Assembly (NCBI GenBank): GCA_948528155.1
Contig: CAOSZT010000139.1
Coordinates: 1 to 5,723, forward strand
From: an uncultured Clostridia bacterium
Lineage (GTDB): Bacteria; Bacillota; Clostridia; TANB77; CAG-508
Reading direction: 5' to 3'
Length of the DNA: 5,723 nt
The translations under genes were made by a program, and so were the position numbers. The notes beneath the pieces were generated by a model. That model ran no database searches and was not told the origin of the DNA. It saw nothing but the letters and a program-made list of their open reading frames with translations. Below are positions 1-5,723 of this stretch, in pieces; within the stretch, counting starts at the first letter, position 1, and every line of letters begins with the position of its first letter.

Positions 1-4
1 TTTT

Positions 5-17
5 GAATATAATATTC
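5..17 (+). promoter_or_regulatory. Possible -10 element inside a 13-base palindrome
   Basis: A perfect TATAAT hexamer lies at 8-13, inside the palindrome GAATAT-A-ATATTC (5-17). If it is a -10 box, the start of transcription would be near base 20, giving a leader of about 50 bases before the pentapeptide-repeat gene. The matching -35 box would lie left of the window and cannot be checked. A related sequence, GAATACTAATAT, recurs at 34-45, so the pair could be a regulator site. TATAAT-like hexamers are common by chance in DNA this AT-rich, so the call is weak. Confidence 0.25.
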
Positions 18-55
18 TATAAACTTAGATAAAGAATACTAATATAGGATTTTTG

Positions 56-61
56 AAAGGA
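56..61 (+). promoter_or_regulatory. Ribosome binding site with two overlapping ATG codons
   Basis: AAAGGA at 56-61 is a good Shine-Dalgarno match. Two ATGs follow. The one at 68 (6-base spacing) opens a frame of only seven codons (M-N-G-Y-I-Y-L) ending in TAA at 89-91. The one at 72 (10-base spacing) opens the 531-codon gene. The 72 start is chosen because only it leads to a long frame. The upstream ATG could still capture some ribosomes. Confidence 0.7.
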
Positions 62-71
62 TAAATAATGA

Positions 72-1667
72 ATGGATATATCTATTTATAATCGTGAAAA
101 ATTGGAAGCATCAATTATGAATCTATCAAAACATGTTAATAATAAAGAAACTTTTATTTCAAATAAATCAAATTTTGTAGTTGGTGCTATTATTACAGAA
201 AAATTATCAAAAAAAATGTACCGTCGATCTTATTACAAAGATTGCATATTTGATCATACCATTTGTAAGAGTATCGGTTTTTTGGGTTCCAAATTTATAA
301 ATACTGTTTTTACAAACTGTGATTTTGAAAATGGTAACTTACATTCATGTGATTTTAGAAATGTGATATTTAACGGAGAAAAAGTAAAATATTTTAAAAT
401 GGGAAGTATTGGTTTTCATAAAAGTACATTCACAGATTGTACTTTTAATAATATACATATTTTTTCGTGTGGCTTTACTGATGCAGTCTTTTATAATACA
501 ACGTTTAGAGATTGTATAATAGAGTTATCATCATTGGAAAGCGCTCAATTCGTAAATTGTAGATTTATAAAAGTTAATCTTTCTACATTGAATTTAGAGT
601 ATACAGAATTTAATAAAATATATGCTATAAATACTATTTTTCCATTTATTACAATACCCTCTGCATTTGGATTATTACAACAATTTCCCTTTTTAGATGA
701 GAGTAATACAGTATATTCTGCTGAAAAAACGGAACATAACTTGTCAATTTTTGAATATTTAGAGCTAATAAAGGATTTTGAGTTTTTTTATTATAATCAG
801 GAAAATTATTATGCCTTGGCGAACATATATATATCAACAAATAAAAGTGAACAAGCTTATGAAATAATTAATACGGGTATATTGAACTGCATAAAAATAA
901 GAGATTATCGAATGTTGCATCATTTTTGTAGATTAGTTTACTTAAGTAATATGTTTACAGTTCATCAAAGAAGAAATTTATTTGAAAATATAACATTATG
1001 GATTACACACGAAAATTTATCCCTATCAGAGTATCATAATTATCAAATATTTATGAGTCCTGTTAGAGATTTGCTTTTAAATAATAACTATAATAAACCA
1101 ACTGCATATTTTTATCTTAAAACTAATATTAATCCAAACGAACTACAAAAACAAGTTATAATATTATCTATGCTTGATCAGATTATGAATTTATGCAACA
1201 TTCCCTTAAATTCAATAGAATTAAGACACAATTCTGATTATATTGATTTTTTGACTGTTATTTGTGATAATATTTCTCAATTTTCTCAGGTTTTAATAAT
1301 GATATACAGTTCATTAGCTGGAATTAATCTTTTTGCATCAGGTATCAAGAAAGTAATTGAATCTTTTCAAAATACAGTTTTGGATAATGATCAACATACT
1401 ATAAATAAACTAGAACAAGAAAAATTGAAATTAGAGATATCATCAATGAAACAAGAACAAGAATATAAACAAAAAATGGATACATTGGAATTTAATAAGG
1501 CTGTTCTGGAATTGCAAAAATCAAATTTGGAGATAGAAAAAATGCAAATTGAAGCATACAGACATAATCAAATTTTATCTGAAAATGGTATTAGTATTAC
1601 TGTAGGACATACTTCTAGAAATTTAATTGTTGCACCTATTCCTGAAATGATGCAATATAATCAATAA
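72..1667 (+). CDS. Pentapeptide-repeat protein with helical middle, hydrophobic segment and coiled-coil tail
   Basis: This 531-residue protein has no function I can assign. Residues 55-180 form a pentapeptide-repeat region: every fifth residue (55, 60, 65 ... 180) is hydrophobic or Cys, mostly Phe, with no break in register. That predicts a right-handed quadrilateral beta-helix of about six coils. Residues about 220-345 look alpha-helical and faintly TPR-like (for example YYALANIYISTNKSEQAYEI at 246-265), but no clean repeat is visible. A moderately hydrophobic stretch at about 404-425 could be one membrane helix or a buried helix. Residues about 440-500 are rich in K, E, Q and L with heptad-like spacing, indicating a coiled coil, followed by a short tail ending in I-P-E-M-M-Q-Y-N-Q. 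There is no signal peptide. It is transcribed alone and converges on the operon to its right. Pentapeptide domains usually act as interaction scaffolds. The gene and fold are sure; the role is unknown. Confidence 0.9.
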   Translation: MDISIYNREKLEASIMNLSKHVNNKETFISNKSNFVVGAIITEKLSKKMYRRSYYKDCIFDHTICKSIGFLGSKFINTVFTNCDFENGNLHSCDFRNVIFNGEKVKYFKMGSIGFHKSTFTDCTFNNIHIFSCGFTDAVFYNTTFRDCIIELSSLESAQFVNCRFIKVNLSTLNLEYTEFNKIYAINTIFPFITIPSAFGLLQQFPFLDESNTVYSAEKTEHNLSIFEYLELIKDFEFFYYNQENYYALANIYISTNKSEQAYEIINTGILNCIKIRDYRMLHHFCRLVYLSNMFTVHQRRNLFENITLWITHENLSLSEYHNYQIFMSPVRDLLLNNNYNKPTAYFYLKTNINPNELQKQVIILSMLDQIMNLCNIPLNSIELRHNSDYIDFLTVICDNISQFSQVLIMIYSSLAGINLFASGIKKVIESFQNTVLDNDQHTINKLEQEKLKLEISSMKQEQEYKQKMDTLEFNKAVLELQKSNLEIEKMQIEAYRHNQILSENGISITVGHTSRNLIVAPIPEMMQYNQ

Positions 1668-1701
1668 CAACAAGCAGGCTAAGCCTGCTTTAATGTTATT
1701 G
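1662..1701. terminator. Shared bidirectional terminator between convergent genes
   Basis: An inner stem pairs AAGCAGG (1672-1678) with CCTGCTT (1684-1690) around a five-base loop. An outer stem pairs CAATAACA (1662-1669) with TGTTATTG (1694-1701). The two are separated by a small internal loop (AC against TAA). The stop codons of both flanking genes (TAA at 1665-1667 on +, TAG at 1681-1679 on -) fall inside the structure. The U-rich side is TTTAATGTTATT on the + transcript and TTGTTGTTATTG on the - transcript. Neither is a pure U run, so termination strength is uncertain, but position and symmetry favour a terminator working both ways. Confidence 0.75.
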
Positions 1702-3991
1702 CTAATGTATTATTTTGGCAGCTCGGACACGTTGGCCCTAATGAAAGATGATATTGATTACAAATTTTCTCGGCTTCCATAAAAAGTAAATACATATCTT
1801 CATTAGAAGGTTGAATCACATAAGATAATTTACAATTGGGAACTGGTCTAAAAACCGAAATCATAGGTTGGATTCCTTTTTGAGCAAGTAGCTTAATTGC
1901 TGATAAAGTATTGTCTATCTTTTCCAAGCCTGCAATAAGCATAGATCTGACGCTTCCATTTTTATCTAGCAGAGATGTTCCATATTCTAATTTCAAAATG
2001 TAATTGTTTAATGAAATTAAGCCTTTTCCAGGCATGTATTTTTGAGCTAAACTTCTATCAAAAAGTTCTATATTAAACGCAATTTCATTTACTCCAGCAG
2101 CGCAATACTTATTAATATATAAAACATCATTAGGTGGAAGACACATCAAATAAATAGGTTTATCTGTTTTAGAACGAATATATTCTATTACAGGAATAAT
2201 CTTATTATCATCAGTTGAGGGATCTGCTGAACCACCGCCAATTAGTATATGTCGAAATTGTTCATTTTGTATACAATAATCAACAACTTCGAAAATATCT
2301 TTTAAATCCAAATTATTAATTTTTGTTTTCTCTGTTTTATTTTCATGACAAAAAGTACATCCAAATCCATTGATTTTATAGTAGCATGCCGCTTCAGGTT
2401 TTATTCTTAATCTATCTCCACTAATAAAGGCAATTTGTTTGTAAGGAATTCCATTTTGGGTTTTTAAATTAACAAAACTTCTATTAAATTCCAGTTTCAC
2501 TTCGCAGACATTTACATTATAATAAAGTAAATAATATTTTCCGTCCTTTACATCCAGTTCATACGGTGATAAAGAACTCAAATATATATTTACAGGTGCA
2601 TTTATGCGTAAGTTATTTAATAAAACTATATCAATGGAATTAAAAACAGACTCATTAAATCCTCCTGTATCCTCAATTTCTGAAGATGCCTTTGGGGATA
2701 TTCTAATTCCTTGATTAAGTAGAGATATTTTTAGTCTGATTAGTTGATCCCTCGTATATGTTAACGGAAAAGCATTATCCATAAAATAAAGCATAGGGAT
2801 ATTAGGATGTAAATGCAATTTTTCATCTTCTAAACAAGATGATATGTGATGTTTCCAGATAACTTCATATAAATATATATTTTCCTTATAACTAGCTCGT
2901 TTAAATCCATCATATAGTATATCATATTTTTCAGAACTATTTTCTAAAAGCTCTAATTTTTTTAAGTATTGAGAGTTATTATCTTGTTTTTCTTTTTTGT
3001 ACTTATAGAAACTATAATCTATTGGTAATTTTTCTAATAACTCAACATTCTGTATAAGTTCATTATGAAATATCTTTAATTGCAATTCCTGTATACTTGG
3101 AAGATTTGACTCTGTTAAAGCAATATTGATTAAAAATGTTGATGCTTGAAAGCGTGGATTAACCTCAACAAAATATACATTATTTTCATATACAATAAAA
3201 TCAATTCCACAAATTCCTCTATATCCTATGTTTCGTAAATGTTCTGCTACCACCTTTGAATAATTATAGACTTTTTCTTTATACTCATTTTTGACATTTA
3301 TATATGCTTTAAAATCAGCACCTGAATAAATTAATTTGTTATCATACTGTTGTATCAACTGTATAGATGGTTGAAATACAATAGATGCCTCATTAGTTAC
3401 TAATACATGAGAATTAATGGAAAATGAAGGGGAAGCATAAATAGACACCAAATATAAATAATCGTTATTAAATTGTTTTTCCAATTCAATAAAATTCTCA
3501 TTATTCAAAATATACGTTCCTAATCCTCCTGATGAATCAGCTTCTTGAATAACGAAAGACCGTTGTTGAAAAGATTTACATAAATTTTTATAATTGCATT
3601 CCTTTCCTGATAAAAGAACAAAACTTATAACAGGCATGTAATTTGAGAACCAAAGCCGCGTGGAGATCTTATTATTTAGAAAATCCAATACAGACTTTTT
3701 GTTTAAACATATAAAATTTTTTTGAAAATTAGGATTTTTATTTATTAAACTATATGCAAGTGTTGAACTATAGAACATAACCTTGTATTCGTTTTCACAT
3801 AATAAATTATTTAAAACATTAGTAATAAACTCTTTCTTTTCTTCATTATCTATTTCCCTAGTGGAAAATTTTTCACTATAAGATATGTTGTTGTTTTCAG
3901 AACTTCCCCACGACGTAATAGAATATGCAAAAATATTTTCAATCTTATAAATTTCGCTTTCCTTATGTCCTATCCAAATATATTTTTCCAT
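1679..3991 (-). CDS. ATP-grasp / radical SAM fusion enzyme, substrate unknown
   Basis: This 770-residue protein joins two enzyme modules. Residues 1-110 look like a degenerate pre-ATP-grasp region. Residues about 110-310 are an ATP-grasp domain: the glycine-rich loop is QEADSSGGLGTY (149-160), and the metal-binding strand pair is G-I-D-F (262-265) with E-V-N-P-R (276-280), giving D264, E276, N278 and R280. Such ligases activate a carboxylate as an acyl phosphate and join it to an amine or similar nucleophile. Residues about 340-530 are a linker and an N-terminal extension of the radical SAM half. The 4Fe-4S cysteines are probably C536, C545 and C548 (C-x8-C-x2-C), with a SAM-binding-type G585-G-G587. 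A terminal C755-P-S-C758 may bind a metal or second cluster. It is the last gene of the operon, 35 bases after the membrane-protein gene, with a strong ribosome binding site. Both active sites look intact. The radical SAM half loosely recalls the biotin-synthase-related group, from memory only. Reaction and substrate are unknown. Confidence 0.88.
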   Translation of the reverse strand: MEKYIWIGHKESEIYKIENIFAYSITSWGSSENNNISYSEKFSTREIDNEEKKEFITNVLNNLLCENEYKVMFYSSTLAYSLINKNPNFQKNFICLNKKSVLDFLNNKISTRLWFSNYMPVISFVLLSGKECNYKNLCKSFQQRSFVIQEADSSGGLGTYILNNENFIELEKQFNNDYLYLVSIYASPSFSINSHVLVTNEASIVFQPSIQLIQQYDNKLIYSGADFKAYINVKNEYKEKVYNYSKVVAEHLRNIGYRGICGIDFIVYENNVYFVEVNPRFQASTFLINIALTESNLPSIQELQLKIFHNELIQNVELLEKLPIDYSFYKYKKEKQDNNSQYLKKLELLENSSEKYDILYDGFKRASYKENIYLYEVIWKHHISSCLEDEKLHLHPNIPMLYFMDNAFPLTYTRDQLIRLKISLLNQGIRISPKASSEIEDTGGFNESVFNSIDIVLLNNLRINAPVNIYLSSLSPYELDVKDGKYYLLYYNVNVCEVKLEFNRSFVNLKTQNGIPYKQIAFISGDRLRIKPEAACYYKINGFGCTFCHENKTEKTKINNLDLKDIFEVVDYCIQNEQFRHILIGGGSADPSTDDNKIIPVIEYIRSKTDKPIYLMCLPPNDVLYINKYCAAGVNEIAFNIELFDRSLAQKYMPGKGLISLNNYILKLEYGTSLLDKNGSVRSMLIAGLEKIDNTLSAIKLLAQKGIQPMISVFRPVPNCKLSYVIQPSNEDMYLLFMEAEKICNQYHLSLGPTCPSCQNNTLAITLKQA

Positions 3992-3996
3992 ATAAA

Positions 3997-4004
3997 TCCC
4001 CTTT
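3997..4004 (-). promoter_or_regulatory. Strong ribosome binding site for the ATP-grasp/radical SAM gene
   Basis: On the minus strand AAAGGGGA lies 5 bases before the ATG at 3991. It is the best Shine-Dalgarno match in the window and fixes this start. The rest of the 35-base gap is AT-rich, and I see no convincing separate promoter or terminator in it, so the gene is probably read through from the gene upstream. Confidence 0.75.
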
Positions 4005-4026
4005 CAATAATATGATAATAAATCAA

Positions 4027-5181
4027 TCATAGTTTTCCAGTATTTTGAAATTTAGAATATCTTTCTAAATCTTCTGGTTGATCTAGATTTTCTAAGAGCG
4101 TTAATGTAAATCCAGAACCAGGTAGGCACCAATTTTGGTTGCGAAAAATCATATTATGTGGACCATTTGATATTTCCGACATTTTAAAATCTAATTGCGT
4201 TTTAACTTGTTTATATGGAAAGAAAGAAATTCCATATAATTTATAATTATTATCAAAATCATTCTCTATCCAAAATTCTGCTTGAAAATTATTTACAGGC
4301 TTAGGTAAAGAGTGAACAAATACACCATTTTTTATATATTTCTTATAGCTTCTTGAAAATTCAATATAATAATCATTTGAAGGCAAGGAAATAAAGTTTA
4401 CTTTAGAATGTAAACAATATACATTATGATGATGCTGTTTAGATCTTACATCAATTAATTGAATATTATTATTTATATCCTCAGTTAAATCATAATATAT
4501 TTCTTTTCTGTCTGGACTACTTATTATAAACTTATCAAAATGCAAACTTTCGCAAGTTAAAATTGTCGGATATACAGCCTGAAAATCAAAAAATTTATTT
4601 AAACCGTTGTGAACAATATAACTGGTGGTATTATTAAAAAGAACTGTATCACTATCTAAAATTTTTAATGATAAATTAACATTGTAATCTTCAAAATATT
4701 CTCCTACTACTAAATCCTCAATCATTTTATTTATAAGGCCAAGATTATAGTTTGATATATCTTCCTTCTTAACAGGTATACATATTTTTTGTTCCTCTCT
4801 TTTCTTCATTGCTAATTGATATATTATAGAATTCAAGTGTTCCTCGAGTTCATATATTTGAAAACGTGAATAGTCAGGTTCTGACTTGTTAGAAATTAGT
4901 TTTTCAAAACTACTAACCGTTTGTTCCACAATATTTTGGGTATATTTCTTTAAACTTGTTATTTCAAGTATTAAACTAACAAGTGCAATAACAATTACAT
5001 TAATAATAATGGATGAAATACTTTCAATAAAAACTAAAGAGAAAGAAAAAGATTGCTCCATTTGTACAGACTGATAATATTTTGTAGCTATATAAATTAT
5101 CATGGCAAGAATAATTAGCAATAAAATGCCTGGTCCCACTTTAATTTCAAAATAAATATTCTTATCATCGTTTTTTTTCAT
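4027..5181 (-). CDS. Two-helix membrane protein with a large soluble C-terminal domain
   Basis: I do not recognise the family of this 384-residue protein. It begins with a short charged stretch (M-K-K-N-D-D-K), followed by two hydrophobic segments at about 15-33 and 47-72. About 14 residues lie between them, and K78-K79 follows the second, so both ends are predicted to be cytoplasmic. Residues about 75-135 are polar and helical, possibly coiled coil (L-E-E-H-L-N-S-I-I-Y-Q-L at 112-123). Residues about 165-365 alternate short hydrophobic and aromatic strands and look beta-rich, ending with a W-C-L-P-G-S-G turn (351-357). There are no recognisable catalytic motifs. The gene sits between the acetyltransferase and the ligase/radical SAM gene, with gaps of 25 and 35 bases. 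It could be a membrane anchor, sensor or effector for that pathway. Two helices plus a beta-rich domain is also a layout seen in some membrane-acting defence effectors, but nothing here shows that relation. Confidence 0.85.
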   Translation of the reverse strand: MKKNDDKNIYFEIKVGPGILLLIILAMIIYIATKYYQSVQMEQSFSFSLVFIESISSIIINVIVIALVSLILEITSLKKYTQNIVEQTVSSFEKLISNKSEPDYSRFQIYELEEHLNSIIYQLAMKKREEQKICIPVKKEDISNYNLGLINKMIEDLVVGEYFEDYNVNLSLKILDSDTVLFNNTTSYIVHNGLNKFFDFQAVYPTILTCESLHFDKFIISSPDRKEIYYDLTEDINNNIQLIDVRSKQHHHNVYCLHSKVNFISLPSNDYYIEFSRSYKKYIKNGVFVHSLPKPVNNFQAEFWIENDFDNNYKLYGISFFPYKQVKTQLDFKMSEISNGPHNMIFRNQNWCLPGSGFTLTLLENLDQPEDLERYSKFQNTGKL

Positions 5182-5188
5182 TTTTTAA

Positions 5189-5192
5189 TCCT
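5189..5192 (-). promoter_or_regulatory. Ribosome binding site for the two-helix membrane protein
   Basis: On the minus strand AGGA lies seven bases before the ATG at 5181, within the 25-base gap after the acetyltransferase stop (TAA at 5209-5207). The spacing is normal for a low-GC Gram-positive and supports this start. The gap is too short to hold a terminator and a promoter as well. Confidence 0.65.
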
Positions 5193-5206
5193 GTTTGTTC
5201 ATTATT

Positions 5207-5695
5207 TTATTGTGTTCTATAAGTATAAAATGCAGACACTTCGGTATCTAAAGGAATAATTTGTTCACTTATTTTTTGAAACCCATGTTTCTCATAAAAT
5301 GCCATCAATTTATTTTTGCTTTTTAAACAATATAAACAAATCCAATTACTTTTACAAAAGGTTGCATATTTGACTGCAAATTTTAACAATTCTGTTGAAT
5401 ATCCTAGTTTTGTACAAGAAGGTCTTACAGTTAATTTGTATAAATACATAGAATTTTTTAAAGAAAATTTAGTCCAACAATTTTTTATGTCTTTTGTTGA
5501 AAGTATCATAAATCCAACAGCTTTATTTTCTGAACTAAAACAAAGGTAAAAATCTTTTAATTCAAACATAGAATATAAAGCATTTAAGTCTTCATAGTGC
5601 CATTGTTTTATATGATTGTTTTGCATCCAATTAACAGACTCATAAAAAATTTCTTGAATATCATTGGCATCACTTTTTGTTCCTTGTCGTACCAT
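5207..5695 (-). CDS. GNAT-family N-acetyltransferase
   Basis: This 162-residue protein has the length and order of a single-domain GNAT enzyme, which transfers an acyl group from acyl-CoA to an amine. The N-terminus (M-V-R-Q-G-T-K-S-D-A-N-D-I) is the usual first strand and helix. H28-I-K-Q-W32 resembles a segment common in small uncharacterised GNATs. Motif A lies at about 84-107: strand YLYKLTVRP, then T-K-L-G-Y-S (95-100). There the usual Q/R-x-x-G-x-G/A pyrophosphate loop is degenerate, with G98 kept and the last position Ser. Motif B is A132-F-Y-E-K-H-G-F139. The protein has six cysteines, which is many for its size. The ATG at 5695 is the first usable start, since a TGA lies in frame four codons upstream, and GAGG sits 10 bases before it. 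It is followed after 25 bases by the membrane-protein gene. Substrate unknown: it could tailor or protect against the product of the downstream enzyme, or be unrelated. Confidence 0.88.
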   Translation of the reverse strand: MVRQGTKSDANDIQEIFYESVNWMQNNHIKQWHYEDLNALYSMFELKDFYLCFSSENKAVGFMILSTKDIKNCWTKFSLKNSMYLYKLTVRPSCTKLGYSTELLKFAVKYATFCKSNWICLYCLKSKNKLMAFYEKHGFQKISEQIIPLDTEVSAFYTYRTQ

Positions 5696-5723
5696 TATGC
5701 ATGAACCTCATCTTCAAAAGATT
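5695..5723 (-). CDS. Possible 3' end of an upstream operon gene, cut by the window edge
   Basis: On the minus strand an open frame enters from the window edge and reads S-F-E-D-E-V-H-A before TAA at 5697-5695. That stop shares one base with the acetyltransferase ATG (TAATG), a layout typical of translationally coupled genes. The GAGG binding site for the acetyltransferase would lie within this frame. Only eight codons are visible, so the reading frame may be chance and nothing can be said about the product. Confidence 0.35.

Noticed and set aside
234..611. Quinolone-resistance (Qnr-like) pentapeptide protein
   Set aside because: Qnr proteins are about 215-220 residues, almost all beta-helix, with the A-(D/N)-L-x-x pattern; this one is 531 residues with a Phe-rich core and large extra domains.
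649..840. 63-codon minus-strand frame inside the pentapeptide-repeat gene
   Set aside because: It lies wholly within a well-supported gene on the other strand, has no domain pattern, and is the length expected by chance.
2341..2400. Viperin-like antiviral radical SAM enzyme
   Set aside because: Viperins have C-x3-C-x2-C and no ATP-grasp half; the C-x8-C-x2-C spacing and fusion do not fit.
3992..4026. Separate promoter for the ATP-grasp/radical SAM gene
   Set aside because: TATTAT- and TATCAT-like hexamers occur, but no acceptable -35 box lies about 17 bases upstream, and the gap is too short and AT-rich for the hexamers to mean much.
4886..5074. 62-codon plus-strand frame opposite the membrane-helix region, itself hydrophobic in part
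   Set aside because: The hydrophobic look comes from reading the complement of membrane-helix and linker codons; it is fully covered by the real minus-strand gene.
5316..5549. 77-codon plus-strand frame opposite the acetyltransferase
   Set aside because: The minus-strand protein has clear GNAT motifs across the same bases, so this is an antisense shadow.
1..5723. CRISPR array, insertion sequence, tRNA or riboswitch
   Set aside because: No regularly spaced direct repeats, transposase-like protein, cloverleaf or long structured leader was seen; coding sequence fills almost the whole window.

Overview
The window is strongly AT-rich. It has purine-rich Shine-Dalgarno sequences (AAAGGA, AGGA, AAAGGGGA, GAGG) and uses TAA, TAG and TGA all as stops. 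This fits a low-GC Gram-positive bacterium (Bacillota, perhaps Clostridia), but no gene here fixes the genus. I see no rRNA, tRNA, CRISPR array, transposase or other mobile element, and there is no gene-free stretch over 300 bases.

Layout: one gene on the + strand (72-1667) encodes a composite pentapeptide-repeat protein. It has an unbroken five-residue-register beta-helix, a helical middle, one hydrophobic segment and a C-terminal coiled coil. It converges on a tightly packed minus-strand operon, with only 11 bases between the two stop codons. A long imperfect inverted repeat (1662-1701) covers both stops and looks like a shared bidirectional terminator.

In transcription order (right to left) the minus-strand operon holds: the last codons of a gene that runs out of the window (stop overlapping the next start as TAATG); a GNAT-type acetyltransferase (5695-5207); a protein with two membrane helices and a soluble domain I do not recognise (5181-4027); and a 770-residue protein fusing an ATP-grasp ligase domain to a radical SAM domain (3991-1679). 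Gaps are 25 and 35 bases, each start has a good ribosome binding site, and no terminator separates them, so they are probably co-transcribed.

The most interesting item is the ATP-grasp/radical SAM fusion. It keeps a glycine-rich ATP loop and metal-binding D/E/N/R residues in the N-terminal half. It has an atypically spaced C-x8-C-x2-C iron-sulfur motif and a terminal C-x2-C in the C-terminal half. Together with an acetyltransferase, this suggests a small-molecule or peptide modification pathway (carboxylate activation and ligation, radical chemistry, acylation) with a membrane-anchored partner. Substrate and product cannot be read from the sequence. Whether the convergent pentapeptide gene belongs to the same system is unknown.
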